Source: Elusimicrobiota bacterium (GTDB taxonomy: Bacteria; Elusimicrobiota; Elusimicrobia; Elusimicrobiales; UBA9959). Taken from it: a DNA stretch of 64,000 bases. Each line of letters starts with the position of its first letter. The stretch's first letter is position 1. This document shows, one piece after another, positions 26,022-35,014 of the stretch. The notes below the pieces were generated by a model, which was given only the letters and a program-made list of their open reading frames with translations, made no database searches and was not told where the DNA came from. The translations under genes were made by a program, and so were the position numbers. Location: contig JAGVVD010000031.1 in assembly GCA_019135865.1 (NCBI GenBank), positions 16,982-80,981 of the forward strand, given 5' to 3'.

Positions 26022-26959
26022 ATGCATGCGCATAAACACAACCGAGAAGTCATTATATTGGGACTGCCGCCTGTCACGCCCGGGGTCAAGGGCATGTGGC
26101 ACAACGGCTACCCCGTGCACAAAGGCGAGACCGAGACCAGCGTGAACTTCGCCACGCTCTACGCCCGGTAGCGCGGCATAGTCCCCGACCAGGACCGGCT
26201 GCGGCGGGAATGGCTGAACTTCGTGGACACGCTGCTCCTGTCGGGATTCCACCTACACATCTTCCCTTTCCCCGCGGAGCTCAACCGCCCCGACAGCCTT
26301 TACCACGACGCCGTCTTCATCCGCGACGATGGAATGATCTTCCGCAGCATCTGGATCAAGGGCCGCTTCAGCGTGAAGGACCACGTAACCGAGGGTGAGT
26401 TCCACACCTGGCTGATCTCCTCCAAACTCCACAAGACCGTGATCACCCGCCGAAGGACTCCTTCCTCGAAGGCGGTGACATCAACTTCCTCATGACCGAG
26501 GGCGGCAGTTATTATTTCGGCGGGCTCTCGCGCTCGACCAAAAAGGGACACGACTTCGTGCGCGACATCGTGCGCCCCGACCACCACATCCTGCTGGAGT
26601 CGGAAGGATACCACCTCGACACCGTGTTCACACCGGTGGTCTCGGCGGAAAACCGCCTGGCCGCGCTGATAGTGGCCTCGGACAGCCTCAAACCCAGGAG
26701 CCGGGCCAGGCTCCGGGAACTGAAGGTGCCAGTGATTGAAGTCTCCGCGCAGGACTCCACCGTCAGCGGCGACACGCTGGGCGATTACGCCGTCAACGCG
26801 CTGGTGGCCCCGGGAGTGATGGTGAACTCCAGCCGCTTTTCCACGCCCGGCGTGGAAGAACGACTGAAGAAAATGGGCATCGAGCGCTACGTCTCCCCCC
26901 TAACCAGCTTCAAATACGCCGGCGGCTCCGTCCACTGCCTCACCAACGAGATCTTCTGA
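26022..26959 (+). pseudogene. Broken dimethylargininase/amidinotransferase-family gene
   Basis: The reading frame is interrupted twice. First, a TAG stop at 26169-26171 follows NFATLYAR and the same frame resumes with RGIVPDQDRLRREW, so a Gln codon CAG probably became TAG. Second, one C seems lost near 26448 (ATCACCCGCCG where ATCACCCCGCCG would restore PKDSFLEGGD), shifting the frame. Joined, the parts give a near complete protein of about 310 residues with HDAVFIRDDG, FLEGGDINFL, the catalytic His in HLDTVFTPVV and the catalytic Cys in GGSVHCLTNEIF at the C-terminus. The family hydrolyses methylarginines or related guanidines. I placed the start at 26022 (MHAHKHNREVIILG); 25978 is also possible. 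Two separate lesions argue for true decay rather than one sequencing error. Confidence 0.8.
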
Positions 26960-27052
26960 GCCCCGGTCCGTTTATCCGCAAGACGATCCGTCTTTGCCCC
27001 AAATTAGTAGAATACACCGGGGACCGCCGCATCAGTTCAGGAGATCACGATC

Positions 27053-28573
27053 ATGAGGTCGGTTTTCATATTTGCAGCATGTATTCTGTTCCTAAACACA
27101 CCGTCTCCGGCCGGCTCTTCCTGCGCCACCCTTGACGAATGCCGCGCGGAATTAAAGGCCGGCTCCGCCCTGGACAGACGGGAAACTATAAAACGTCTGC
27201 CTCTGTTCAAGAAAGCGGCGGTCTCCGACCTGATTATAGCACTCAAAGACAAAGATCATTATGTCCGTCTTGAAGCGGCGCGTTCTTTGGGCGAAATAGG
27301 CCCCGAGGCAGAAGCCTCCTCCCCGAATCTGGCCGCGCTCCTGGGGGAAAGTTCGCAAGACTTACGGCAGTACGCCTCCGCCTCACTTGTAAGGATCGGA
27401 ACGTCTTCCATCCCTTCATTAATAGCCTTTCTGAACACCCCGAACCTGCTAGCACAGGACAATGCGGCGACGACGCTGTCAAGAATGGGAACACCCGCGA
27501 TTCCGGCCCTGACGGCGGCGCTGCACTCTCCCGGCCGCCATCTCCAACGGGGAGCCGCTACCGCTTTGGGCGTCATTGGTCCGCCCGCAAAAGAGGCTGT
27601 TCCGCGCCTTGCGAAACTACTGAACGCCGACGACTTTGAAGTCCAACGGGCGGCGGCTTTTGCAATAGGGAAGATCGGCCACGCCCCCGAAGAAGACATC
27701 CTGATGCTCGCGAAAAACCTGCAAAGCAGCGACAATACTGTCCTGGAACACACCATCATGGTTATAACAGGGCTAGGACCAGCAGGGAAAATCGCCGTCC
27801 CAATTATCACGCCCCTGCTTTTCAGCGAAGGCAAGCCGATTACCAGCAGGGTATTCGAGGCTCTTTTTGCGATCGGGCCCGGAGCTGCAGCGGCTGTTCC
27901 CACTTTGATCAGAATTCTTGACCACAGAGACGTTGAGACGCGAAAGCGCGCCGCGATATCATTGGGCGCCATAGGCCCCGGGGCAAAAAACGCCGTACCG
28001 TCACTGATAACCGCCCTCAAAGACCCGGCCGGGGAAGTCCAAAAGGAGGCGGCGGTTGCTTTAGGAAAGATAGGGCCGTCCGCTGCTGCCGCAGTCCCGG
28101 CCCTTATTGAGACGCTAACTCATCTTCCGGATGCCGCTATCGCCTTAAACGCGATAGACCCTGCCGCATTAAAAAATAGCGCCTTGCCCCTGATAAAACT
28201 TCTGGAAAAGGCGGATTCCATGGCGCAGGAGAACATCGCCCGGATACTTAGCGATATAGGGCCGGCGATAGTCCCGGCGCTGACCGCTGCTCTTACGGCC
28301 AGCAAGGACCCGGACATTCGGAATCATATCGCCGACGCACTGCGCGGCATCGGGCCCGCTGCGATAGAGGCGTCTCCAATCTTAATGGACATACTGAAGG
28401 AAACCCACGATATTCTTCAGCAACACCCGGACTACACCCCTCACGCTGACGGACACCTGGAACCGGTAAGGTGGCTCAATGGCACGGCGTGCCTGGCGCT
28501 ATGGGATATAGATCCCACGACGGCCGAAAATCTAGACCCCTCGCTCGACTGTTATGCCCCTTGCGGACTTTGA
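27053..28573 (+). CDS. Secreted HEAT-repeat protein
   Basis: 506 aa. Residues 1-21 form a signal peptide (FIFAACILFLNTPSPAG) with a Cys shortly after (SSCATLDEC), so a lipoprotein is conceivable but the lipobox is poor. The rest is a string of about 12 PBS-lyase-type HEAT repeats of roughly 32-38 residues, recognised by recurring VRLEAARSLGEIGPEA, QRAAAFAIGKIGHAPE, TRKRAAISLGAIGPGAKNAVPSL and VQKEAAVALGKIGPSAAAAVPAL. The fold is a curved helical scaffold for protein contacts. AGGAG lies nine bases before the ATG. Downstream is a terminator shared with the tRNA-Gly site. Its binding partner is unknown. Confidence 0.88.
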   Translation: MRSVFIFAACILFLNTPSPAGSSCATLDECRAELKAGSALDRRETIKRLPLFKKAAVSDLIIALKDKDHYVRLEAARSLGEIGPEAEASSPNLAALLGESSQDLRQYASASLVRIGTSSIPSLIAFLNTPNLLAQDNAATTLSRMGTPAIPALTAALHSPGRHLQRGAATALGVIGPPAKEAVPRLAKLLNADDFEVQRAAAFAIGKIGHAPEEDILMLAKNLQSSDNTVLEHTIMVITGLGPAGKIAVPIITPLLFSEGKPITSRVFEALFAIGPGAAAAVPTLIRILDHRDVETRKRAAISLGAIGPGAKNAVPSLITALKDPAGEVQKEAAVALGKIGPSAAAAVPALIETLTHLPDAAIALNAIDPAALKNSALPLIKLLEKADSMAQENIARILSDIGPAIVPALTAALTASKDPDIRNHIADALRGIGPAAIEASPILMDILKETHDILQQHPDYTPHADGHLEPVRWLNGTACLALWDIDPTTAENLDPSLDCYAPCGL

Positions 28574-28624
28574 CCCTATCTGGGCGCGAACTGACGCAAG
28601 GAGGCAAATCCTTTTCGGATAAAT

Positions 28625-28651
28625 AAAAACCGGCCTTTCAGCCGGTTTTTT
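28625..28651. terminator. Bidirectional terminator beside the attachment site
   Basis: AAAAACCGGC and GCCGGTTTTT arms form a 10-bp stem around the loop CTTTCA, with one more T. It ends the HEAT-repeat gene on the plus strand. On the minus strand it would have been the original terminator of tRNA-Gly before the element inserted. Confidence 0.93.
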
Positions 28652-28656
28652 AAATC

Positions 28657-28703
28657 TTGGAGCGGGCGAAGGGAATCGAACCCTCGTCTGAACCTTGGCA
28701 AGG
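28657..28703 (-). repeat. Attachment site attL: duplicated 3' part of tRNA-Gly
   Basis: These 47 bases are identical to 45518-45564, where they form the 3' part of the intact tRNA-Gly(GCC), from just outside the CCA end to the anticodon stem. Identity ends at both edges (C versus T at 28656/45517 one side, G versus T at 28704/45565 the other; one further mismatch lies outside). The 5' half of a tRNA is absent here, so this copy is not a tRNA gene but the remnant left by site-specific integration. Confidence 0.95.
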
Positions 28704-28790
28704 GAGAAAATCGACTTTGTCGGTTTTTGACAATTTCGGTTCCTCATTGGAGAAACCAGCTCACACACACCAAGCTCGTTATACCGCTTT

Positions 28791-28830
28791 TGTCCATTTT
28801 AGACACTCAGTAGACACCAAAATGGACACC
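28791..28830. promoter_or_regulatory. Putative integrase arm-type sites, left end
   Basis: Three direct copies of TRGACACY (28800-28807, 28811-28818, 28823-28830) are spaced 11 and 12 bases, about one helical turn. TGTCCATTTT at 28791 and AAAATGGACA at 28819 form an inverted repeat over the same stretch. The same word, as ATGGACACC, occurs twice near the right end (45414 and 45426). Confidence 0.6.
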
Positions 28831-28841
28831 CACAGCTTGCC

Positions 28842-29624
28842 TTACCACTCACTGGGCTTGCGGAAATCCCCTACGGAGTCCTGCATAGCCTCTGGGAACT
28901 GGCTTGCACTTAACACCCCCTCGCGAATTGGGCGAACGAATGTTGCGACCGAAGCCAATTTTCGGCTGACAGGCTTTTGCTGCGGATTAAAAACCCCCAC
29001 TGTTTTACCAAGACCGATTGACAATCGTATCGCCTCATACAAATCTGAATCATTTGAAACGACAACGGCGACATCAAAATCATTATTGCAGGCATCATAC
29101 ACCAAATGTGTCGCCAAATTCACATCAGATCCTTTCTCATCGGTTCTCAGAACGTACGCGCTTTGGATTTGATCCTTGGGGACCTGAGAGAACACAGCAT
29201 GAACATCAAAATTATGCAAATCCGTTTGAGAATAGTAGAGGTGTTGTTTCACCAACTCCGGACGCCCACCCGCCTCATTATTACTTCTGAAAAATAGAAT
29301 ATGGTTGTTTTTTCTTTGGCTTCTATCATACTCGCAATTAACCAATGGCATGCGTGTTTTTCTAGTTTGGAATTGTCCACAAATTATTTTGAGATTTGGG
29401 ATGGTTCGTAACGCTCTATAGTACATCTGCTGCCTGACCGGCTGTTGCGGATCATTCAGTCTTGCGCTCACCTGTGCCGTAAAGTATTTAATATTTCCAA
29501 CAACATTTCTTTCCGACAAAAGCAATGAGCACATCTTTGACACATCAAGCCATTTATACTTTGACCTCTTCAAACTACCAAAGTACAAGTTAAATCCATC
29601 GATGTAAATATTCGTCCTAAACAT
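28842..29624 (-). CDS. NYN-domain protein (PIN-like nuclease fold)
   Basis: 260 aa. The N-terminus has the NYN/LabA signature NIYIDGFNLYFG with acidic D9, the centre has EKGSDVNLATHLVYDA (about 185-200) and then VVVSNDSDL (about 208-216), giving the acidic residues of a PIN-like metal-dependent RNase site. Many DUF88/NYN proteins act on RNA; some are found in mobile elements. The gene is noticeably AT-richer than the chromosome, a sign of transfer. It is the first cargo gene next to attL and has its own leader with a hairpin, separate from the restriction operon. Whether it is a nuclease used in defence or in element maintenance is not known. Confidence 0.85.
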   Translation of the reverse strand: MFRTNIYIDGFNLYFGSLKRSKYKWLDVSKMCSLLLSERNVVGNIKYFTAQVSARLNDPQQPVRQQMYYRALRTIPNLKIICGQFQTRKTRMPLVNCEYDRSQRKNNHILFFRSNNEAGGRPELVKQHLYYSQTDLHNFDVHAVFSQVPKDQIQSAYVLRTDEKGSDVNLATHLVYDACNNDFDVAVVVSNDSDLYEAIRLSIGLGKTVGVFNPQQKPVSRKLASVATFVRPIREGVLSASQFPEAMQDSVGDFRKPSEW

Positions 29625-29641
29625 TTGGCCCCCAAATAGCT

Positions 29642-29663
29642 GAGGCCACCTTTCGGTGGCCTC
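29642..29663 (-). other. Perfect 9-bp hairpin in the NYN gene leader
   Basis: GAGGCCACC and GGTGGCCTC arms surround a TTTC loop, 18 bases upstream of the NYN start codon on the minus strand. No T-tract follows on either strand. It could be a translational or RNA-stability element. Confidence 0.5.
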
Positions 29664-29686
29664 GCACCCTAAGACCGAAGCCCCAG

Positions 29687-29820
29687 GGGGTGTATGAGGA
29701 TATTATTATACAAAAACATTGAGTTTTCAAGGCAAGCAGGCATTAATTTTTCTAATAGTCTTTATCCTGTTTATATTTTTTGTAGTCAACTGGCCAGCCT
29801 CCTTTAACTCCATACACCCC
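29687..29820. other. AT-rich gap with 10-bp inverted repeat
   Basis: GGGGTGTATG (29687-29696) and CATACACCCC (29811-29820) are exact inverted copies flanking about 115 AT-rich bases. Within it, on the minus strand, TATAAT (29710-29705) with a rather close TTGAAA (29730-29725, 14-base spacer) could be the promoter of the NYN gene. I see no convincing gene in the gap 29625-29899. Confidence 0.4.
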
Positions 29821-29899
29821 TTAAGTCAGGCGAGACGGTCTCCGAGAACAGGCGCGCGGCTAGATTTGGGAGGGTTGGGGTGGTGCCCCCAAGGCCCGC

Positions 29900-30616
29900 T
29901 CAGCCCTGCCAGCGCTCGTGGCCGAGAGGCAGGTCGTTGAGCTCCTGCCTGGCCTCGCGCCAGTTCGGGCAGTGCTTTGTCAGAAGGCCAAGGAACCGCT
30001 CATCGTGCTTCGGGGCTATCAGGTGAAGCATCTCGTGGAGCACGACATAGTCGAGTAGGTCCTTCGGCTTCTTGACCAACTCCGTGTTAATGCGGATATT
30101 ACCGGCACGCCGGTTGCAGCCCCCCCACCTGGTCTTCATGCGCTGCAGAAAGTAACCCGAGACCTTCACCTTGAGGCGGGCCTCCCATTTTTTGATCAGC
30201 GGCGGCAAGGCCTCATGCAGGAGCTGCCTATGCCATTCATACATGACCTCGGCCCGCTTGGCCTGCGTGCTCCCGGTGCGAACGGACAGCGTCATCTTGC
30301 AGGGGGATAAGCGCACGGAAGGCTTAGCATCAACCTCCCGAACCTCAAGCAGATAGCGCCGCCCCCAGATATAATGCGTCTCCCTGCCGACAAACTTGCG
30401 AGCACCCTCCCGGGCCTGCCCGCGCAACTTGGCTTGCTGTTCCCGTATCCAGCCCAACTTTGAAACGGCATAGGCCCGGGCCACCTCTAGGCGGGTCCCC
30501 CTGGGGACCACCATGGAAACACGGCCCACCGGCGGATAGACGGATAGGTGGACGTGCTTTATCGCTTTCCTGGTCACGGAAACAACGATATCGCCAAGGC
30601 GAAAGGTTTCAGGCAT
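29900..30616 (-). CDS. DUF45/YgjP-like zinc metallopeptidase
   Basis: 238 aa. The C-terminal domain has the zinc-peptidase motif HEMLH (194-198) with a further His in APKHDERF (204), and the preceding MKTRWGGCNRRAGNIRINT is diagnostic of the YgjP/DUF45 group. The N-terminal 100 residues (RLGDIVVSVTRKAIKHVHL) match the same family. Such genes frequently sit at the end of type I restriction operons, as here: the start overlaps the hsdR stop by ATGA. Its role there is unknown; a regulatory proteolysis function is a guess. It is the last gene of the hsdM-hsdS-hsdR operon. Confidence 0.9.
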   Translation of the reverse strand: MPETFRLGDIVVSVTRKAIKHVHLSVYPPVGRVSMVVPRGTRLEVARAYAVSKLGWIREQQAKLRGQAREGARKFVGRETHYIWGRRYLLEVREVDAKPSVRLSPCKMTLSVRTGSTQAKRAEVMYEWHRQLLHEALPPLIKKWEARLKVKVSGYFLQRMKTRWGGCNRRAGNIRINTELVKKPKDLLDYVVLHEMLHLIAPKHDERFLGLLTKHCPNWREARQELNDLPLGHERWQG

Positions 30617-33600
30617 CAGTAACCCGGCTGCTTTTTTATTATCTCGAACAGGGCCATCGTGGCCTCGCGGTTGCGGTCGAGGAGCGGGAACAGTGCGTTG
30701 AGAAGCTGCCTTTCACGCGGCTCGTCGCCCTTCCAGCCAGCGGGCGCGTGCTCCCGTATCGCACGGTCTATCTCCAGCGCCAGCTTCGCACGGCGCTCAA
30801 CCTCTTCGGGCGTTGGCTCGGCGGCTGGGGAGGCTCCGCCCGAAGCCGCAGCAAGAACAGAGGGCAGGTTATTATAAATTACCGCCGCTTCGGGGTTGCT
30901 ATGGAGCCCAACAGGCAAGCCAGCCGTTGGCAGCTTGGCCGCCAGCCGGCGCACCAGGTCTTCCGCATTTTTGAGGAAGGCCTCATAGGCCTTAGTGTCG
31001 CTCCTATTCTGCTTTATCAGGTCATCCAGCAACTTGGACATCTGGTCGTAGAACTGCGGGTCGGTCAGGCGATCGCGGATAATGGTCTTGCGAACGTTGT
31101 TGATGATGGCCTCGGCCACCGCGTTCCGGGTAAGCTTGCCCTTTTCGTTCAGTTTCTTCGCGATAGCGTCATGTATCCCCGTTTCAATTATCATCTCGGT
31201 CAGGGACAGGTTCCCGAAGTGCCCGAGCTCAACGGCAGGGTCGGCCTGAACATAGGTATTAAGCAGATACCGCATATCGGCCTCGAACGGCTTAATATCC
31301 AGCTCCTCTCCGGAATACTTCTTAATCGCGGCGCGGATATCGGCGTAGAACTCCACCTCTTTCTGCAGTTTAGCAGCCTCTTCTTCTGTATAGCCGGCCT
31401 CGGTCAGGTTCGGAGATATATCCGCAAAAGCGCGAGCCAGCACGACAGCCGCCTTATAATAGGCGACCCGAAGCGCCTCGGTTTCATTCAGCGCCTCCGG
31501 GTTATCCGTATTCCCACAGAAATAATGCAGGTACTGCTCCAGTTCTCGCGGACGGGCTACCGGCTCGCAGAGATAACGCATCGCCTCGCGGGCGGTTTCC
31601 AGCTTCTTCCGCCCCTCTTCCAGCCAGTCCTTCAGGTGGACATTATTGTCCCCACCGTTGCCTGCCTCGGTGTCCAGCTCGTCTGAGCTGTAGACCGCTA
31701 TCGCCTGCTGCACGTCGGCAAAAAGTTCCTTATAGTCCACGATATAGCCGTAATCCTTATCGTCACCATCTAACCTATTGGTGCGGCAGATGGCCTGGAA
31801 CAGGTTATGATCATGTAGCTCGTTGTCCAGGTAGATATAGGTACAGCTCGGGGCGTCATAGCCGGTAAGGAGCTTGCTTACCACTATCAGCAGCTTCAGG
31901 TTCGCCGGTTCTTCAATAAACTTGCGCTTAGCCTCGTCCTCGTACTGCTTGGTGGTCTGGCCGGGCCCGAGAACATGCTTCGTATAGGTGTCGAACTTGA
32001 AGCGTTCCTCGCTATTCAGTGGTTCGCGCGAGATGGCATTATGGTTGGGTTCGAAAGAAGTGATGATGCCGCAGTACATGCCGAAAGGGGTCTGTTTGAA
32101 TAGGTTGTAGTAATGGCAGGCATCGTATATGGAGGCCACCACCAGCAAGGCCGTGCCGCGATCGTTGTTCAGGCGCGGTTTCAGACTAAAATCCTGAATA
32201 ATGTCGGCTATGATGCGCTGCTTGCGCTCGCCGGCGCTCATCAGTTTTTCCATGGTGGCCCAACGCTGGCGCAGGACCGCTTTCTGGAAGTTGTTAAGCG
32301 TTTTGGTTTTCTGGTCGAACCACGCATCGATGGCTGCCTGTGAGGTAAGGCGCTGGGGCACGGAGCGGGCCTCGTATTTGAGGTCGAGTATTACTCCGTC
32401 CCCCACGCCTTCGTGGAACTTGTAGGTGTGGATATAGGTGCCGAACACATCCCGGGTCATCTGCTTGTCCTTGCGGAGCAGCGGTGTACCAGTGAAGCCG
32501 ATGAAGATAGCGCTTTCCAGCCAGCGCTTCATCTGCTTGTTCATGTCGCCGCCCTGGGTGCGGTGGCATTCGTCCACAAATACGTAGAAGCGCCCGTGCA
32601 CCGGTGGCGGCGGCCCGTCCAGGTCGGCCACATCGAACTTGTGGATAAGGGCACATAGCAGGCGCGGAGTGGTAGCCCCAAGAGCTTGAACAAACTGTGC
32701 ACGAGAAGTTATGCGCGGCGAAGGCGCACCAGCTCCTATCACCCCGGCATTGCGCATTACTCCTTCTATCTGCTTATCCAGCTCGTCGCGGTCGGTCACA
32801 ATCAGCACCCGGGCGTCCGGGTCCTGCTCAAGTATCCACTTGGCGAGCAGGACCATCAGGATGCTCTTGCCGCTGCCCTGGGTATGCCAGATAACACCGC
32901 CCTCGCGGCGGGCCACCCGCTCCTGGGCGGCTTTAATGCCGAAGAACTGGTGCGGGCGAGGCACCTTCTTCTGGCCGGCGTCGAATATTATGAAATTACG
33001 CATCAGGTCCAGCAGGCGGGATTTGCTGCAGAGCTGGGCCAGCGGGCGGTCCAACAGGGCCCCCGGGGCCGGCTGCCCTCCGGTGGCAGGAGCCTCATCT
33101 TTCCACTGTACATAGAACTGCTCGGGGGTACCGGTGGTGCCGTAGCGCAAGCCTTGAGAGTCGCTGCCGGCCAATAGTAGTTGCGCAGGGGCAAAGAAAT
33201 GCTTATTGAAGATCTCTTCCTGGTTGGTAATAAGCTGGCGCACGCCGTCGGCCACCTCTACCGAACTGCGCTTGAGCTCGATTACCGCTACGGCTAGGCC
33301 ATTAAGGTAAAGCACGATATCGGGGCGGCGCTCATGGCCGCCTTTGAGGGTCACTTCCTCGGCTAAGGCAAAATCGTTTTTATCAGGATGCTCCCAGTCT
33401 ATAAGGTCAATGGTTTCGTGCGCACGACCAGGAGCGAGTTGGACTTTTATTCCATAGCGCAACAGCTGATAAGTGCGCATATTGGCCTGATAGAGGGTTA
33501 TGCCGGTGGTATCGGCGGCAGTCTCTAGTTTCTGCAGGGCGGCGGAGATATGTGCGTCGGAATAGCCGCGCGCCCCAAGATTGGCGCGCAGCAGGTCTGT

Positions 33601-33738
33601 TTCGATGGTGCGATTGTTTTCACGCTTGTGCCAGTCGCCAAGATAGCGATAGCCAAGGCAATCCGGGCGGGATTTGTCGGTAAACAAGGCCACAACCCTG
33701 TTCTGAGTTTTACGCTCGGAGCGGGGCTGGTCAGGCAC
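30616..33738 (-). CDS. hsdR: Type I restriction enzyme, R (endonuclease/translocase) subunit
   Basis: 1040 aa from a GTG at 33738, preferred because AGGAG lies six bases upstream; a TTG at 33759 also opens the frame. The nuclease domain shows the PD-(D/E)xK pattern RRPDIVLY...AVIELK (D140, E154, K156). The SF2 translocase has WHTQGSGKS (Walker A, about 284-292), [13 protein letters not shown] (Walker B) and IGFTGTPLL (motif III-like), with later helicase motifs including TGYDAPSC and ICRTNRLD. R subunits cleave DNA at random after ATP-driven translocation of unmodified DNA. No frameshift or stop was seen, so the subunit looks intact. It overlaps hsdS slightly at its start and the DUF45 gene at its end. 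Confidence 0.95.
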   Translation of the reverse strand: MPDQPRSERKTQNRVVALFTDKSRPDCLGYRYLGDWHKRENNRTIETDLLRANLGARGYSDAHISAALQKLETAADTTGITLYQANMRTYQLLRYGIKVQLAPGRAHETIDLIDWEHPDKNDFALAEEVTLKGGHERRPDIVLYLNGLAVAVIELKRSSVEVADGVRQLITNQEEIFNKHFFAPAQLLLAGSDSQGLRYGTTGTPEQFYVQWKDEAPATGGQPAPGALLDRPLAQLCSKSRLLDLMRNFIIFDAGQKKVPRPHQFFGIKAAQERVARREGGVIWHTQGSGKSILMVLLAKWILEQDPDARVLIVTDRDELDKQIEGVMRNAGVIGAGAPSPRITSRAQFVQALGATTPRLLCALIHKFDVADLDGPPPPVHGRFYVFVDECHRTQGGDMNKQMKRWLESAIFIGFTGTPLLRKDKQMTRDVFGTYIHTYKFHEGVGDGVILDLKYEARSVPQRLTSQAAIDAWFDQKTKTLNNFQKAVLRQRWATMEKLMSAGERKQRIIADIIQDFSLKPRLNNDRGTALLVVASIYDACHYYNLFKQTPFGMYCGIITSFEPNHNAISREPLNSEERFKFDTYTKHVLGPGQTTKQYEDEAKRKFIEEPANLKLLIVVSKLLTGYDAPSCTYIYLDNELHDHNLFQAICRTNRLDGDDKDYGYIVDYKELFADVQQAIAVYSSDELDTEAGNGGDNNVHLKDWLEEGRKKLETAREAMRYLCEPVARPRELEQYLHYFCGNTDNPEALNETEALRVAYYKAAVVLARAFADISPNLTEAGYTEEEAAKLQKEVEFYADIRAAIKKYSGEELDIKPFEADMRYLLNTYVQADPAVELGHFGNLSLTEMIIETGIHDAIAKKLNEKGKLTRNAVAEAIINNVRKTIIRDRLTDPQFYDQMSKLLDDLIKQNRSDTKAYEAFLKNAEDLVRRLAAKLPTAGLPVGLHSNPEAAVIYNNLPSVLAAASGGASPAAEPTPEEVERRAKLALEIDRAIREHAPAGWKGDEPRERQLLNALFPLLDRNREATMALFEIIKKQPGY

Positions 33739-35014
33739 GGGCAGCTCCTGTGGGGACAAGCCTGGTCTTACCGGTGAGAAGTTCCTGCATCATAGCCTGC
33801 TTGAGAGCGCGAGTCTTATCACGGCGGGCTTCGAGAGCTGCGAGTTCCGCATCCATATCCGAGAGAAGAGTTGCGATTGCATTTTGCTCCGACACCTCTG
33901 GCAGGTTAATTTCTAAATCTCTCAAATCCTTGCCATGCAAATGATAAATTGTAATCCCCTTCGTCCTATGTGCGATAGCGTTTTTGTAAACATGCGTTAG
34001 GCTATAGGCAAGAAAAACAGAATCGCACGAGTTCGGAACTGGACGAATAATATTGATATCGCCGCCAAGCAACACATTAGGACACAGCAGTGCTGATGCT
34101 TTAGCTAAATCTATCCCGGTTGTAGTTGTTGAGCCGGGAATCAAAACATCACCAGTTTTTGACAGCCGTCCTTCGCGAATACTTGTACTGCTATAAACAG
34201 TATCTATTTTCTCCCTGTAGGTCGTAAATAATTCCCCATAAAGAATACAGGGGCACTCTCCAGATAGCGACAGCTTATCTTTTGACAAGCCCTGCCCTTT
34301 TGTAATTTCGGAAAAATTCGAGAGCATTTTCACACTCCAATCACCCCGAAAACCAGGGAGGCGAGTCTGACCGGTGAGGAGTTGCTGCATGGCGGCCTGT
34401 TTTAGATTACTTTTTTTGGCGATGAGCCGGTCGAGCCCACACAGCAGCGCATCCATATCACTCAACACCGCCGCGATGGCGCGTTGTTCGGGGAGGGTTG
34501 GAAGGGGAATCTGGAAAGGACGCAGTGCGCCAGCATTCAGGACGCCCATAGTCCCGCCCTGGGCATGCCTGCTGAGTCTTGATTGAACGAGGTCTGACTC
34601 GAATTGGTACTTGAAGAACCTCGGAAGGACTTTGCTTCGATCGAAAGAAAAGCGCAGAAGGCGGGGATTAATCACACCGGGTTGGGCTACATCGGGAACC
34701 TCAAGCAACTTGCCAGCTGTTCCGACAAGGCTTAGAAGGACATCCCCGGGCCGAACTGCGCAGCTTTCGAGTTCGCGGTACTTCTTCGCGCTGATGAAAT
34801 AGTCGCCGAACAGGTAGTTACCACGAATTACCTGTTCCTGTCCGTACACTTTGTATCCCTCGGCGACGTACTGGGCTTTCGTGAGGGAAGATCCAAATGG
34901 CCCAGCTTTGATCGCCGGAATGCCACCGGAACCGAGCGAATCTAGATGTGGAGTATCCCAATCCTCTGGAATGACCCCCACATCCGTCTGCTTGTACCCA
35001 GGCCTCACTTCCAT
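33731..35014 (-). CDS. hsdS: Type I restriction enzyme, S (specificity) subunit
   Basis: 427 aa with two target-recognition domains. Each half ends in the conserved repeat: [19 protein letters not shown] followed by [19 protein letters not shown] in the middle, and [19 protein letters not shown] followed by [16 protein letters not shown] at the C-terminus. The two conserved regions are nearly identical, which supports domain swapping. The second recognition domain (about 33900-34330) is clearly more AT-rich than the first and than the conserved repeats, suggesting that it was exchanged by recombination. The start at 35014 overlaps the end of hsdM by 10 bases. The target site cannot be read from sequence. 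Confidence 0.95.
   Translation of the reverse strand: MEVRPGYKQTDVGVIPEDWDTPHLDSLGSGGIPAIKAGPFGSSLTKAQYVAEGYKVYGQEQVIRGNYLFGDYFISAKKYRELESCAVRPGDVLLSLVGTAGKLLEVPDVAQPGVINPRLLRFSFDRSKVLPRFFKYQFESDLVQSRLSRHAQGGTMGVLNAGALRPFQIPLPTLPEQRAIAAVLSDMDALLCGLDRLIAKKSNLKQAAMQQLLTGQTRLPGFRGDWSVKMLSNFSEITKGQGLSKDKLSLSGECPCILYGELFTTYREKIDTVYSSTSIREGRLSKTGDVLIPGSTTTTGIDLAKASALLCPNVLLGGDINIIRPVPNSCDSVFLAYSLTHVYKNAIAHRTKGITIYHLHGKDLRDLEINLPEVSEQNAIATLLSDMDAELAALEARRDKTRALKQAMMQELLTGKTRLVPTGAARA

Noticed and set aside
28657..28703. Second tRNA-Gly gene
   Set aside because: Only the 3' part is present; the 5' acceptor strand, D arm and anticodon loop are replaced by element DNA, so no tRNA can fold.
28657..29172. 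Plus-strand ORF starting in the attachment site
   Set aside because: It starts with TTG inside the tRNA remnant and lies antisense to the NYN gene, which has clear family motifs.
29719..29940. Possible small membrane protein (hydrophobic start LIFLIVFILFIFFVV)
   Set aside because: It needs a TTG start without a ribosome-binding site, and its second half is antisense to the end of the DUF45 gene. The hydrophobic run comes from AT-rich spacer.
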